Positions 26,561-37,200 of a stretch of 64,000 bases of DNA are shown piece after piece. Under the pieces are notes generated by a model. That model was given only the letters and a program-made list of their open reading frames with translations. It ran no database searches and was not told the origin of the DNA. Both the position numbers and the translations under genes were made by a program. The first letter of the stretch is position 1. Each line of letters begins with the position of its first letter. Origin of the DNA: an uncultured Muribaculaceae bacterium (GTDB taxonomy: Bacteria > Bacteroidota > Bacteroidia > Bacteroidales > Muribaculaceae); the NCBI GenBank assembly GCA_910578365.1, contig CAJTRC010000002.1, positions 1-64,000 on the forward strand, read 5' to 3'.

Positions 26561-27013
26561 ATGAACGCATTCGACATTTTATTGGTTGTATTACTTGGAG
26601 CTGCCGCTCTGCGCGGTTACTTCAAAGGCATCATAGCCATGGCTGCACAGGTAATCGGCCTTATAGCCGGCGTGGTTGCATGCCGCATGGTCGCCCACCG
26701 ACTGGCTCTGCATATAGGCCCCGACGCCACCGACCTGGTGGTGGCCAACGTGCTTGTATTCATCGTAGCCTATCTGGCCTGCTTTCTGCTGGGCCGTATG
26801 CTGCAGTCGCTGTTCCGGGCGCTTCACCTCACGATAGTGAACCGGCTGTGCGGAGTCGCCTTCTGCGCCCTTGAGGTTGCGGTGGTACTGAGCCTGTTCA
26901 TGAACCTGTGGCACATGGTATCGCCCTCGACCGCTCCGGCCGACGCAACCACCGAAGGCCTCCGCGGCCTTGTGTACAATGTAGCCCCGGCTCTGCTGGG
27001 ATTTCTGAACTGA
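26561..27013 (+). CDS. cvpA: CvpA family membrane protein
   Basis: 150 residues with four membrane segments (about 5-20, 26-45, 62-83 and 98-118). The opening NAFDILLVVLLGAAALRGYFKG is diagnostic for CvpA, linked to colicin V production and envelope homeostasis in enterobacteria. The start at MNAFDILL follows the predicted promoter. The sufB ATG comes one base after its stop, so it leads the suf operon. Confidence 0.87.
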   Translation: MNAFDILLVVLLGAAALRGYFKGIIAMAAQVIGLIAGVVACRMVAHRLALHIGPDATDLVVANVLVFIVAYLACFLLGRMLQSLFRALHLTIVNRLCGVAFCALEVAVVLSLFMNLWHMVSPSTAPADATTEGLRGLVYNVAPALLGFLN

Positions 27014-27014
27014 C

Positions 27015-28523
27015 ATGAAACAAGAAGACAAAAACAATAATCCGGGCGCCGACAAGGCACAGATACCCGTAACTCAAGCGCAGCACAGCGAGGATATAAT
27101 CAACTCCGCCACAAGCTCCGACTATAAATACGGATTCGTGAGCGACATCGACAGCGAAATCATTCCGCAAGGCCTCAACGAAGAGGTCGTACGCCTGATT
27201 TCTGCAAAAAAAGGCGAGCCTGAATGGCTGCTGGAATTCCGTCTTAAGGCATTCCGCCACTGGCAGACAATGAAAATGCCCCGATGGGCACACCTGGAGA
27301 TTCCGGAAATCGACTTCCAGGCAATCAGCTACTACGCCGCGCCAAAGGCCAAGGAAGGCCCTAAGAGCCTCGACGAAGTAGACCCCGCCGTTCTCGACAC
27401 CTTCAACCGCCTGGGCATACCGCTGGAAGAGCAGAAACTGCTCTCAGGCATGGCAGTCGACGCAGTAATGGACTCGGTGTCGGTAAAAACCACACACCGC
27501 GAGCGCCTGGCCGAACTCGGCGTGATTTTCTGCTCGCTCAGCGAAGCCGTGCGCGACTACCCCGAACTGGTGCGCAAGTATCTGGGCAAAGTGGTAAGCT
27601 ACCGCGACAACTTCTTTGCCGCTCTTAACTCGGCGGTATTCTCCGACGGCTCGTTCGTGTACATACCAAAAGGTGTGCGGTGCCCAATGGAACTCAGCAC
27701 CTACTTCCGTATCAACGCCGCCGGTACAGGCCAGTTCGAACGCACCCTGATTGTGGCCGACGATGAAGCATACGTTAGCTACCTCGAAGGTTGTACGGCA
27801 CCTCAACGCGACGAAAACCAGCTCCACGCGGCTATTGTGGAAATCATAGTCGAAGAACGCGCCGAAGTGAAGTACTCGACCGTGCAGAACTGGTATGCAG
27901 GCGATGCCGAGGGCCGGGGAGGCGTATATAACTTTGTGACCAAACGCGGACTCTGCCGGGGCGACTTCTCCAAACTGTCGTGGACGCAGGTGGAAACCGG
28001 CTCGGCCATAACATGGAAATATCCGGGCTGCATTCTGGCCGGCGAAGGCTCGGTAGGCGAATTCTACTCTGTAGCCGTGACCCGCAACAGGCAGCAGGCC
28101 GACACCGGCACCAAAATGATACACCTGGGCAAGAACAGCCGCTCGACAATTGTGTCGAAAGGCATCTCGGCCGGTCACAGCCAGAACTCATACCGCGGTC
28201 TGGTGCGTGTGGCCCCCGACGCCTCCGGAGTGCGCAACTACACACAATGCGACTCGCTGCTGCTGAGCGACACCTGCGGTGCACATACCTTTCCGTACAT
28301 CGATGTAATGAACGACAGCGCCATTGTGGAGCATGAGGCCACTACATCGAAAATCAGCGAAGAACAGCTCTTCTACTGCAACCAGCGCGGCATACCCACC
28401 GAGGAGGCCGTAGGCCTGATTGTGAACGGATACGCCAAAGAGGTGATGAACAAGCTGCCTATGGAGTTCGCCGTTGAGGCTCAGAAACTGCTCAGTATCA
28501 CCCTCGAAGGCAGCGTAGGCTGA
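27015..28523 (+). CDS. sufB: Fe-S cluster assembly scaffold SufB
   Basis: Scaffold subunit of SufBCD, 502 residues, full length. The conserved core is visible: FIPKGVRCP-like stretch VYIPKGVRCPMELSTYFRIN, the cysteine in SYLEGCTAP, and the C-terminal TSKISEEQLFYCNQRGI, plus the beta-helix region between. The N-terminal ~35 residues are acidic and non-conserved. Translation starts directly after cvpA. Confidence 0.97.
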   Translation: MKQEDKNNNPGADKAQIPVTQAQHSEDIINSATSSDYKYGFVSDIDSEIIPQGLNEEVVRLISAKKGEPEWLLEFRLKAFRHWQTMKMPRWAHLEIPEIDFQAISYYAAPKAKEGPKSLDEVDPAVLDTFNRLGIPLEEQKLLSGMAVDAVMDSVSVKTTHRERLAELGVIFCSLSEAVRDYPELVRKYLGKVVSYRDNFFAALNSAVFSDGSFVYIPKGVRCPMELSTYFRINAAGTGQFERTLIVADDEAYVSYLEGCTAPQRDENQLHAAIVEIIVEERAEVKYSTVQNWYAGDAEGRGGVYNFVTKRGLCRGDFSKLSWTQVETGSAITWKYPGCILAGEGSVGEFYSVAVTRNRQQADTGTKMIHLGKNSRSTIVSKGISAGHSQNSYRGLVRVAPDASGVRNYTQCDSLLLSDTCGAHTFPYIDVMNDSAIVEHEATTSKISEEQLFYCNQRGIPTEEAVGLIVNGYAKEVMNKLPMEFAVEAQKLLSITLEGSVG

Positions 28524-28559
28524 AAAATATAACATTCAACATTTAACATTCAACTTTAA

Positions 28560-29330
28560 ATGAACGATATATTATTGGAGGTCAAAGACCTTCATGCCGG
28601 AATCGAAGGCAAGGAAATTCTCAAGGGCATAAACCTGACCATACGCCCCGGCGAAGTACACGCCATAATGGGCCCCAACGGCTCAGGCAAGAGTACCCTG
28701 TCGGGTGTGTTGGCCGGCGACCCCCGTTTTACCGTCACCGGCGGAAGCGCAGACTTCCACGGAGTTGACCTGCTGGCCCTCTCGCCCGAAAACCGCAGCC
28801 ACGAAGGCCTGTTCCTGTCCTTCCAGTATCCGGTGGAGATTCCGGGTGTGTCGATGGTAAACTTCATGCGTGCCGCCGTAAACGCCAAGCGCAAATACTT
28901 CGACGAAGCCCCGCTGTCGGCAGGCGACTTCCTCAAACTCATGCGCCAGAAGCGCGCAGTGGTCGAACTCGACAACAAACTCGCGTCGCGCTCTGTAAAC
29001 GAAGGTTTCTCGGGCGGCGAAAAGAAACGCAACGAAATTTTCCAGATGGCCGTGCTCGAACCGCGCCTGTCGATTCTCGACGAAACCGACTCGGGCCTCG
29101 ACATCGACGCCCTCCGCATCGTTGCATCAGGTGTAAACAAACTCAAGACCGACCGCAACGCCACCATCGTAATCACTCACTACCAGCGCCTGCTCGATTA
29201 TATCAAGCCCGACTTCGTACACATCTTGTACAAAGGCCGTATTGTGTACTCGGGAGGCCCCGAACTGGCTCTAGAACTCGAGGAGAAAGGATACGACTGG
29301 ATTAAAGAACAGGTTGACGGTGAAATGTAA
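28560..29330 (+). CDS. sufC: Fe-S cluster assembly ATPase SufC
   Basis: ABC-type ATPase driving SufBCD, 256 residues. Walker A GPNGSGKST at about residues 38-46, signature FSGGEKKRNEIFQM, Walker B LSILDETDSGLD, and H-loop VITHYQRLL. The leader repeats AACATTCAACATTTAACATT. Confidence 0.97.
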   Translation: MNDILLEVKDLHAGIEGKEILKGINLTIRPGEVHAIMGPNGSGKSTLSGVLAGDPRFTVTGGSADFHGVDLLALSPENRSHEGLFLSFQYPVEIPGVSMVNFMRAAVNAKRKYFDEAPLSAGDFLKLMRQKRAVVELDNKLASRSVNEGFSGGEKKRNEIFQMAVLEPRLSILDETDSGLDIDALRIVASGVNKLKTDRNATIVITHYQRLLDYIKPDFVHILYKGRIVYSGGPELALELEEKGYDWIKEQVDGEM

Positions 29331-29332
29331 TT

Positions 29333-30703
29333 ATGGAAGATACTTCGCTACTACAATACATTGAGCTTTACCGCTCGCAGCATCAGACGCTCGACGCCGC
29401 CTCGCCCGAGGCCATACGCCGTCTGCGTCCGGCGGCACTCTCGGCCCTCGAAGCAACAGGCCGTCTGCCACGCAAAGGCGATGAAGGCTACGAGCGCACA
29501 TCGCTCGAAGACGTGTTCGCACCCGACCTGGGCGTGAACCTGCAACGTATGTGCTTCGAAGCCGATCTGGCCGATACATTCCGCTGCGATGTTCCAAAGG
29601 TCAGCACTATGCTGGGCCTGATAATAAACGACATATACCGCCCCACGGCCTCATTACTGAACCAGTTGCCGCAGGGCGTAACCCTGTGCAGTTTCAGCGA
29701 GGCCGCCGAAAAATGCCCGCAGGTGCTGCAGCAGTACCTGGGCTCGCTTGCCGATATGGACAGCGATGCCGCGACCGCACTCAACACCCTGCTGCTACAG
29801 GACGGCATACTGCTGCATGTGGCCAAAGGCGTGAAACTCGAAAAACCGCTGCAGATTGTGGCCATATTCAACGCGCCGCTACCCATGCTTGCTCTGCGCC
29901 GTATACTCATTGTGATGGAAGCCGACTCGGAAGCACGTGTGCTGCTGTGCGACCACAGTCGCGACACCGGATTCCAATATGTGAACTCGCAGGTAGTAGA
30001 GGCCGTGCTGGCCGAAGGCGCCGCCCTCGACGTGTACGAAATCGAGGAAGCCAACGGACTGACTTCGCGCGTCAGCCGCTTTTACGGCAAGCAGCAAAGC
30101 CGCAGCCGACTCACTGTCAACGGCACCACACTCAGCGGCGGAGTAACCCGCAACGACTACATTATCGATGTCGACGGCGACCGCTGCGAAACCCGCCTGG
30201 CAGGCATGGTCACCGCCATAGGCAAGCAGAAGACCGACAACTCCACTCTGCTGCGCCACCACGGGCAACACTGCCACAGCGAGCAACTGTTCAAATACGT
30301 ACTCTCCGACGATGCCACCGGAGCATTCGAAGGCCTTATAGTTGTTGACGAAGGCGCAGTGAAAACCGAGGCCTACCAGAGCAACCGCAACCTACTGGCT
30401 GCCACGGGCGCCAGAATGCACACCCGCCCGCAGCTGCTTATATACTGCGATGACGTAAAGTGCAGCCACGGCGCTACTACAGGTCAGCTCGACGAGCGTG
30501 CCATGTTCTACATGCGGTCGCGAGGCATACCAATGGCCGAAGCCCGCATGATGCTGATGCAGGCTTTTATGGCCGATGTCATCGACACCATCAGCCTCGA
30601 AGGCCTCCGCGAACGCCTGCGACATCTGGTAGAGCGACGACTGTACGGCTCCGATGCCATCTGCGGCGACTGCAACTTAAAATTTAACATTAAAAATGGT
30701 TGA
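29333..30703 (+). CDS. sufD: Fe-S cluster assembly protein SufD
   Basis: 456 residues. The N-terminal helical part and the central right-handed beta-helix resemble SufB but lack its cysteine core; the C-terminal stretch DDVKCSHGATTGQLDERAMF with the conserved His is present. Starts two bases after sufC. Its last codons overlap the sufS start by eight bases. Confidence 0.95.
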   Translation: MEDTSLLQYIELYRSQHQTLDAASPEAIRRLRPAALSALEATGRLPRKGDEGYERTSLEDVFAPDLGVNLQRMCFEADLADTFRCDVPKVSTMLGLIINDIYRPTASLLNQLPQGVTLCSFSEAAEKCPQVLQQYLGSLADMDSDAATALNTLLLQDGILLHVAKGVKLEKPLQIVAIFNAPLPMLALRRILIVMEADSEARVLLCDHSRDTGFQYVNSQVVEAVLAEGAALDVYEIEEANGLTSRVSRFYGKQQSRSRLTVNGTTLSGGVTRNDYIIDVDGDRCETRLAGMVTAIGKQKTDNSTLLRHHGQHCHSEQLFKYVLSDDATGAFEGLIVVDEGAVKTEAYQSNRNLLAATGARMHTRPQLLIYCDDVKCSHGATTGQLDERAMFYMRSRGIPMAEARMMLMQAFMADVIDTISLEGLRERLRHLVERRLYGSDAICGDCNLKFNIKNG

Positions 30704-31910
30704 TGTAGAAAAAATACGGCACGACTTCCCGATACTGCAGCGTAGCATCTACGGCAAGCCGCTGATTTACTTCGACAACACGGCAACGTCGCAGACTCCG
30801 CGCTGTGTAGTGGAGGAAATCGAAAAAATGTACTACCGGTACAAGGCCAACGTACATCGCGGCGTACACTGCCTGTCGCAGGAAGCCACCGACGCCATGG
30901 AAGCCGCAAGGCTCAGGGTGCGCGACTTTATAAACGCAGGCTCGCGCGAGGAGGTGATATTCACCCGCGGCACCACCGAAGGCATCAATCTGGTGGCCTC
31001 GAGCTACGGCGAGTTGCTCGGCGAGGGCGACGAGGTAATACTCACCATAATGGAGCATCACAGCAACATTGTGCCGTGGCAACTGCTGCAACAGCGCAAA
31101 GGCATAGTGATAAAAGTGGTGCCGATGCTGGCCGAGGGCAGCCTGGATATGGATAAATACCGCGCGCTGCTCGGCCCGCGCACTCGTGTGGTGAGCGTTT
31201 GCCATGTGTCGAATGTACTTGGCACGGTAAATCCGGTTAAGGAAATAATCCGTCTGGCCCACGCCCACGGTGCCGTGTGCTGCATCGACGGCGCCCAGGC
31301 TGTAGCACACCAGCGAGTGGATGTCCGCGACCTCGACGCCGACTTCTACGCCTTCTCATCGCACAAGATGTACGGCCCATGCGGAGTGGGAATACTTTAT
31401 GGCAAACGCGACCTGCTGGAGAAAATGCCCCCCTATCAGGGCGGAGGCGAAATGATTGGCCATGTGAGCTTCGGCGGTACTTCGTGGGCTGAACTGCCCT
31501 TCAAGTTCGAGGCCGGCACGCCGGACTTCGTTGATGCCGCCGCTCTGCGTACAGCCATTGACTATCTGGAGTCGACGGGCATCGAAGCAGTGGCCGAACA
31601 CGAACACGCCCTGCTGCGCCACGCCACCGAACAGATGGAAAAAATACCCGGCATGCGCATATTCGGTACCACAGCCGGCAAATGCGCCCTTATTTCGTTT
31701 GTTGTCGGCGACATACACCCCTACGATTTGGGCATGCTGCTCGATAAGATGGGGGTGGCCGTACGCACAGGCCACCACTGCGCCCAGCCGCTTATGGAGC
31801 ACCTGGGCATCGAAGGTTGCGTGCGCGCCTCCTTCGCCATGTACAACACTGAAGCCGAAATCGACTCCTACATAAAGACACTGCAACGCGCAGTGATGAT
31901 GCTGCAATGA
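30696..31910 (+). CDS. sufS: Cysteine desulfurase SufS
   Basis: PLP enzyme that supplies sulfur to SufBCD; 404 residues. PLP lysine Lys224 in AFSSHKMYGP, active-site cysteine Cys362 in TGHHCAQPLM, and the group II RxGHHCA pattern are present. No sufE or sufU gene is in the window to accept the persulfide. Confidence 0.97.
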   Translation: MVDVEKIRHDFPILQRSIYGKPLIYFDNTATSQTPRCVVEEIEKMYYRYKANVHRGVHCLSQEATDAMEAARLRVRDFINAGSREEVIFTRGTTEGINLVASSYGELLGEGDEVILTIMEHHSNIVPWQLLQQRKGIVIKVVPMLAEGSLDMDKYRALLGPRTRVVSVCHVSNVLGTVNPVKEIIRLAHAHGAVCCIDGAQAVAHQRVDVRDLDADFYAFSSHKMYGPCGVGILYGKRDLLEKMPPYQGGGEMIGHVSFGGTSWAELPFKFEAGTPDFVDAAALRTAIDYLESTGIEAVAEHEHALLRHATEQMEKIPGMRIFGTTAGKCALISFVVGDIHPYDLGMLLDKMGVAVRTGHHCAQPLMEHLGIEGCVRASFAMYNTEAEIDSYIKTLQRAVMMLQ

Positions 31911-32749
31911 AAACACTCTATGTAAGCGACATGGACGGCACCCTGCTGGGCGCCGACAGCAGGGTAAGCCCACGCAGCGCCGAAATTATCAGCAGGCTCA
32001 GCCGCCGCGGTGCGCTCATTACCGTGGCCACGGCACGCACTCCGGCCACCGTAGTGCCGCTGCTGGCCGATACTTACACCTCGATTCCGGCAATAGTTAT
32101 GACCGGCGCGGCCATGTGGAACCGCGACACGGCTTCATACGAAGAAATACAATTCATGCCTGTGGATCTGGAGCAGCAGGTGGAACGCGAATGCAGTTCT
32201 GCCGGAATCTGCCCCTTTGTGTACACCCTGCCCGACGACAACAGCGGCATTATGCAGGTGTACCACGCCATGCCTCAGCTGAACCATATCGAAGACGGTT
32301 TCTATCAGGAGCGGCGCGATCTGCGACTGAAGCACTTCAATCTTGGCTCGCGCCCGCCCGAGAGTGTCGTAGGACGCAAAATTCTGTATTTCGCCATGGG
32401 ACCGAAACAAGGCATCTATAAGGCCGGACATCGGCTGGCAGAGGCCACTGAATGCGCAGTGTCGTATTACCCCGACATTTTTAATCCGGAGCTTGCTTTG
32501 CTGGAGGTTTTCGCCCCGGGAGTGTCGAAAGCTGCAGCCATCAAAAGTCTGCAACGGCGCATAGGCGCTGACCGTCTGGTGGTTTTCGGCGACAATATCA
32601 ACGACCTTTCCATGCTCGCCATAGCCGACGAGGCCGTGGCTGTAGGAAATGCACTGCCTGAGGTAAAAGAGGCCGCCGGACGTGTCATAAGCCCGAATAC
32701 CGACGATTCGGTTGCGAAGTTCATTCAGCAGGCGGAAGACCGCCAATAA
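31907..32749 (+). CDS. HAD superfamily Cof-type hydrolase
   Basis: 280 residues. Motif I DMDGTLLGADSRV at residues 8-20 with the nucleophile Asp, motif III Lys in SKAAAIKSL, and motif IV FGDNINDLSML. Cap type C2B, as in Cof/YbiV phosphatases acting on sugar phosphates or cofactors. Its ATG overlaps the sufS stop. The 3' end overlaps queG on the other strand by 29 bases. Substrate unknown. Confidence 0.9.
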   Translation: MKTLYVSDMDGTLLGADSRVSPRSAEIISRLSRRGALITVATARTPATVVPLLADTYTSIPAIVMTGAAMWNRDTASYEEIQFMPVDLEQQVERECSSAGICPFVYTLPDDNSGIMQVYHAMPQLNHIEDGFYQERRDLRLKHFNLGSRPPESVVGRKILYFAMGPKQGIYKAGHRLAEATECAVSYYPDIFNPELALLEVFAPGVSKAAAIKSLQRRIGADRLVVFGDNINDLSMLAIADEAVAVGNALPEVKEAAGRVISPNTDDSVAKFIQQAEDRQ

Positions 32750-33656
32750 AGCGCAGGGCATTGCGGCGTAGCCCCTGCACACGCAGGCGGTTGACAGCCG
32801 TAGGCCCGAAAATGCTGCGGAAGCGTCCCGGGCCAAGTTCGGCCATTTCCTCCGGTGTCAAATCCATAATTTCCGCTACAGGAGTAAATTCAGGAATATC
32901 CGTTGCAGGACCGCAGTCGAGCGGACAACTGCGGCGGCAATTGTCGCAGCCATACACCTTGGGCATGCGGAACATGCCGTCCGGAAATTCGCCGCGGTGT
33001 TCTATGGTAAGATACGACAGGCATCGGCGGGCATCGAGCTGACCGTCGGGGCAGAGCGCTCCTCCGGGGCAAGCCTTACGGCAGCGTCCGCAGTGCAGAC
33101 ACTCGCCTGCGGATGGTGTATCCGGCAGGGCCTCGCCTGTCCACAGTATGAAACCGAGTACCACAGCCATGCCGTAGCCGGGCACACAGAGCATGCCATT
33201 GTCGGCCACAAAGCCTATACCGGCCCGCTGCGCCCAATAGCGCTCGCGCATGGGAGCGCTGTCGACCACAATACGGCTACTGCCGCCAAAACGGCGGCAC
33301 AATGCGTCGGCGGCTTCGCCCAGACGCTGTTTCAGCACATAATGATAGTCAGCACCAATGGCATAGTCGGCGAAGTAAACCGAGCGACGGACCGGACGGT
33401 AGTTGAAGGCTGCGGCGATTACGGTGCGGGTGCCTTCGTGGAGCCGAGCCGGGTCGAGCCGCACGAGCCTGTTACGCTCCATGTATTCCATATCCGCGTT
33501 ATTGCCGCAGTGCAGCCAGCGGTCATAGGCGGCGGTATCGGCGGCATCGACCTCCGATGCACGCGCTATGCCGCAGGCGCAGGCGCCACAAGCAAGAACC
33601 GCATGCCTGGCAAAGCAAGCCGGATGGCATTCACATAGGGATGGACAAGAATTCAT
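32721..33656 (-). CDS. queG: Epoxyqueuosine reductase
   Basis: Last step of queuosine synthesis in tRNA: reduces epoxyqueuosine with cobalamin and two 4Fe-4S clusters. 311 residues, the size of the short QueG form. Cluster ligands are visible in CLHCGRCRKACP and CDNCRRSCPLDC. The N-terminal part is Cys-rich (MNSCPSLCECHPACF), unlike most QueG openings. The start lies inside the upstream deacetylase gene (26-base overlap), so the two are coupled. Confidence 0.92.
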   Translation of the reverse strand: MNSCPSLCECHPACFARHAVLACGACACGIARASEVDAADTAAYDRWLHCGNNADMEYMERNRLVRLDPARLHEGTRTVIAAAFNYRPVRRSVYFADYAIGADYHYVLKQRLGEAADALCRRFGGSSRIVVDSAPMRERYWAQRAGIGFVADNGMLCVPGYGMAVVLGFILWTGEALPDTPSAGECLHCGRCRKACPGGALCPDGQLDARRCLSYLTIEHRGEFPDGMFRMPKVYGCDNCRRSCPLDCGPATDIPEFTPVAEIMDLTPEEMAELGPGRFRSIFGPTAVNRLRVQGLRRNALRFIGGLPPAE

Positions 33657-34248
33657 AGCCTTCAGACTTTAGCCACTCTATGGCGCGGGGCAGGGCCTCT
33701 TTAAGGTTTACTTGTGCTTTGAGGGAGTCGTGAAAAACAATAATAGAGCCGTTGCGGGTATAACGCCTGACATTGTCGAATACCTGCTGCGGTCCGAGGC
33801 GTCGCGAGTAGTCGCGTGTCACCAGGTCGTACATTATAAGGTTGTAGCGCAACTTTATGATGCGCGCCTGCTTCCAGCGCAGAATGCCGTGAGGCGGTCT
33901 GAACAAAGGCGAGTCGATAAGACTGTCGGCTTCCATTATGTCGTGTATATAACGATGGGAGCTTACCTTCATGCCCTGCAGGTGGTGCATTGTGTGGTTT
34001 CCGTAGCTGTGGCCTCGGCTGCGCACCTGTTCGAGCAGTTCGGGATGCCTCCGCACGTTGTCGCCCACCATAAAGAAAGTTGCTTTAATGCCGTGTCGGT
34101 CGAGCAGGTCGAGCACCCAGGGTGTAACCTCCGGTATCGGACCGTCGTCGAAAGTCAGGTACACCACCTTGCGCCCGCGCTGCTTTATCCGCCATATCGC
34201 CTCCGGAAAAAGGAGGCGATATGGCAGTGGCGGCTGTTCGATTAGCAT
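33631..34248 (-). CDS. Polysaccharide deacetylase family protein
   Basis: 205 residues, NodB/CE4 domain. Motif 1 TFDDGP (residues about 29-34, metal Asp), motif 2 HTMHH with two His ligands, motif 3 RPPHG, and motif 5 IIVFHDS. All ligands for a metal-dependent deacetylase are present. No signal peptide or membrane segment is evident, so location is uncertain; candidates are peptidoglycan or another GlcNAc polymer. Confidence 0.88.
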   Translation of the reverse strand: MLIEQPPLPYRLLFPEAIWRIKQRGRKVVYLTFDDGPIPEVTPWVLDLLDRHGIKATFFMVGDNVRRHPELLEQVRSRGHSYGNHTMHHLQGMKVSSHRYIHDIMEADSLIDSPLFRPPHGILRWKQARIIKLRYNLIMYDLVTRDYSRRLGPQQVFDNVRRYTRNGSIIVFHDSLKAQVNLKEALPRAIEWLKSEGYEFLSIPM

Positions 34249-34251
34249 CGC

Positions 34252-37200
34252 CTACAGTATGGAGTCTTTTACAGAGCCCTCTTCGAGAGCCATCTGTTTG
34301 AGCTGCTGCGCGTAATCGGGAGTGATTTCGGGTTTCTTGCCCTCTTCGTACTCCTTGATCTGGTCGGCCTGGCGCTGGAGCGAATGGTATACCTGGACGT
34401 CGTATTCGAGATCTCGTCCGGCCTTGCGGTATCTGTCGGAGCCAAGGCTTTCGGCATATTGGTTGATGCGTTTGTATCGAGGCAGCTCCTGGTCGATAAT
34501 GCTGCGTGCAGCCTGCAGGTCGGCCTTGTTGCCGGTGGCGGCATAGAGGTCGAGATAAATCTGAATCTCACGCACGGCGTGCGCACCGGCTCGCAGCTGA
34601 GCTTTCACGGGCAGTTTCTCCTCAAGCAGCTGCAGCATATAGCGGGCCATATCGTTGCGTGTTTCAGGCACCGTCAGGCCGTGCTTGCGTGCATATTCTC
34701 GTGCTTGCGCCGAAGCAGGCAGCGAACCGGTGAGGCTCAGGTCGAGTGCGGTCTGGAGCAGGGTTTCGCGGGTTGAGATTACCATGCGTCGCACGGTTTC
34801 GTCGAGGTAAAGACGGTCGGCGTCGGGAGCGTCAAGACCGCCCCAGCGGTATTTCTCCACTATGTTGGCGTATGCCTTCTCGACGGTTGGCGACACCGCA
34901 GCCTGGTCGAATGGAGTAATCTGGTCGGCCATACCGGTGGAGTAAACGTAGCGGCTGAATCCACTGCGTTCGCCTTCGGGCACTGTCACGGCAAAGTACA
35001 GGGGGCGCGGCCAGCCTTTGGCGGCATTGGTGGCCACGAGGTCCATCATCAGTGCGCCGTTCTGGTAGCGGCTTGCGCCGGTGTTGAAGTTATGCTGCAG
35101 GTCAACCGGACGGAAACCCAGCTCATAGTTCACCGAGCCGGGAGCCATATCGAATGCCTTGACGGCACCGGCCGAGTCGCTGGCGATATAGAAGTTGGGG
35201 TAGCGCCATACCGCTGTTTCGGGGTCCTGGCTGTAGTAGTCGGTGAATGCAGTTACGGCATCGACACGCTCGGTTTTGGCCTCTTTCTGTTCAGCGGGGC
35301 GAATCATCAGCGAGCGGTAGGCAAGGTTGCGGGGCTGTGCCATGATGTCGATCGGCATGCTGCCATGGTGCGGCATGCGCAGCGAGTTGACATACCATTC
35401 GGATGTATAGTACGAGAGGTTTACCACCTTTACATCAGTGCGGTACCCTTCAACTTCCTGAGCATACCACAGCGGGAAGGTATCGTTGTCGCCGTAGGTG
35501 AATATGACAGCGTTGTCGTCGATCGACGACAGGTAGTTCATGCCGAAGTCGCGGGCGGTGTATCGTCCGGAACGGTCGTGGTCGTCCCAGGTCTGCGACA
35601 CCATCTGCAGTGGCACCAGCAGGCCTATCAGCACAGCCGGCAGCACCCATGCCCAGTGAAGGCTGTCGCCGCTTTCTTCGGTATCGCTCTTCTGCTTTTT
35701 GAGTTTGCGCATAAAGTCGCCGAGTATCACGCCCAGGGCGGGTACTGCCATGCCTATCCATATTGCAAAGGCATAGAACGACCCCGCGAAAGCATAATCG
35801 CGCTCACGCGGCTGACCGGGAGTCTGGTTGAGATACAGCACAATGGCTATGCCTGTCATAAAGAAGAGGAAGAATACCACCCAGAACTGCTGTATGCCGC
35901 GCTCGGCATCGGCGCGGTGGCGGTAGAGCGACTGCCACAGCAGACCAATTATACCCAGCACCAGGGGCAGCATGTAGAATACGTTGTGGCCCTTGTTGCC
36001 GCTGCCATATTCCGCGGGCAGAAGGCTCTGGTCGCCCAGACGAGCGTTGTCGATGAAGGGTATGCCTGAAATCCAGTTACCATACTGAGGTTCGCCGTTG
36101 CCGGGAATATCGTTCTGACGGCCTGCGAAGTTCCACATAAAGTAGCGCCAGTACATATGGTTGAGCTGGTAGTTGAGGAAGTAGCGCAGGTTGTACTGGT
36201 AATCGGACTTAATCATGTCGAAATATGGATATATGCCGGGGGTGGCACTGCGGTCGACCATTTCGGTAATACCTTCGTGTTCAAGCACAGGGCGCACCAT
36301 ATCCAGAGGCGCGGCATATATTTTGCCGCCGTGGCCGTCGTCCATCGACAGCTCGTCGACTGCGAACTGCCTGAATACTTCCTGCGGTACTTTCTTCGAC
36401 GGCATTTCGGACCATGAGCGGTAGCCGCGGTTGGAGCCGGCGTTGTGCATGCGGGGAAAGAGGACTTTCGATGCCGGGAAATACACATAGTGAGGGTCGC
36501 CGGGGACCTCCACGTATTCGTCGGATTCGTCGGACGAGAGTTTGGTTTTCTTCACATAGCGGGGCTCGGAGTCGTTCACGGGGTAGCCGTCGTCGCCGTA
36601 CAGCAGCGGATACACTCCGTTGCCGTCCATTTCTTCTTTGGTGAGGATGTAGCCCTTGTCGTCGAAGTACATCAGCTCGTGTACGGCGCCGCTATCGTCC
36701 TGATAGCGCTCGGTATAGAGTTCATCGATAACCGTCGGGCCATAGAACAGGGGCGACTCGCCGTACTGTTCGCGGTTGAGGTATGAGGCCAGAGTGAACA
36801 CATTGTCCGGAGCGTTCTGGTTCATGGGCGTATTGGCGTTGGAGCGGATAAGCAGCAGCGCATACGACGAATAGCCTATGAATATCACCAGTATGGAGGT
36901 AACTATGAGATTGAGAATACGCACCGGCACTTTGTGGCAGAAGAACATCAGCCACACGCCCAAAGCGGCAGTCAGCAGGCAGGGCAGTACCGCTCCGTGG
37001 CCTATAAGAAATATGCCCGAAAGCAGCACTCCGAGGAAGAACGACCACTTCATGGCGCGGGTGCTGCGCTGGCGGTCGAAGCTCACCATACTCCATACCA
37101 GCACTGCCACAAGTGCTATGGCATACACAAGCACACCAAGGTTGTACGATGCACCGAAGCCGTTCACGAACATACGCTCTACGAACTGGCTCATCTTCAT

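Noticed and set aside
35092..36069. 325-codon rightward frame inside the DUF2723 gene
   Set aside because: Antisense shadow with no start context and no domain.
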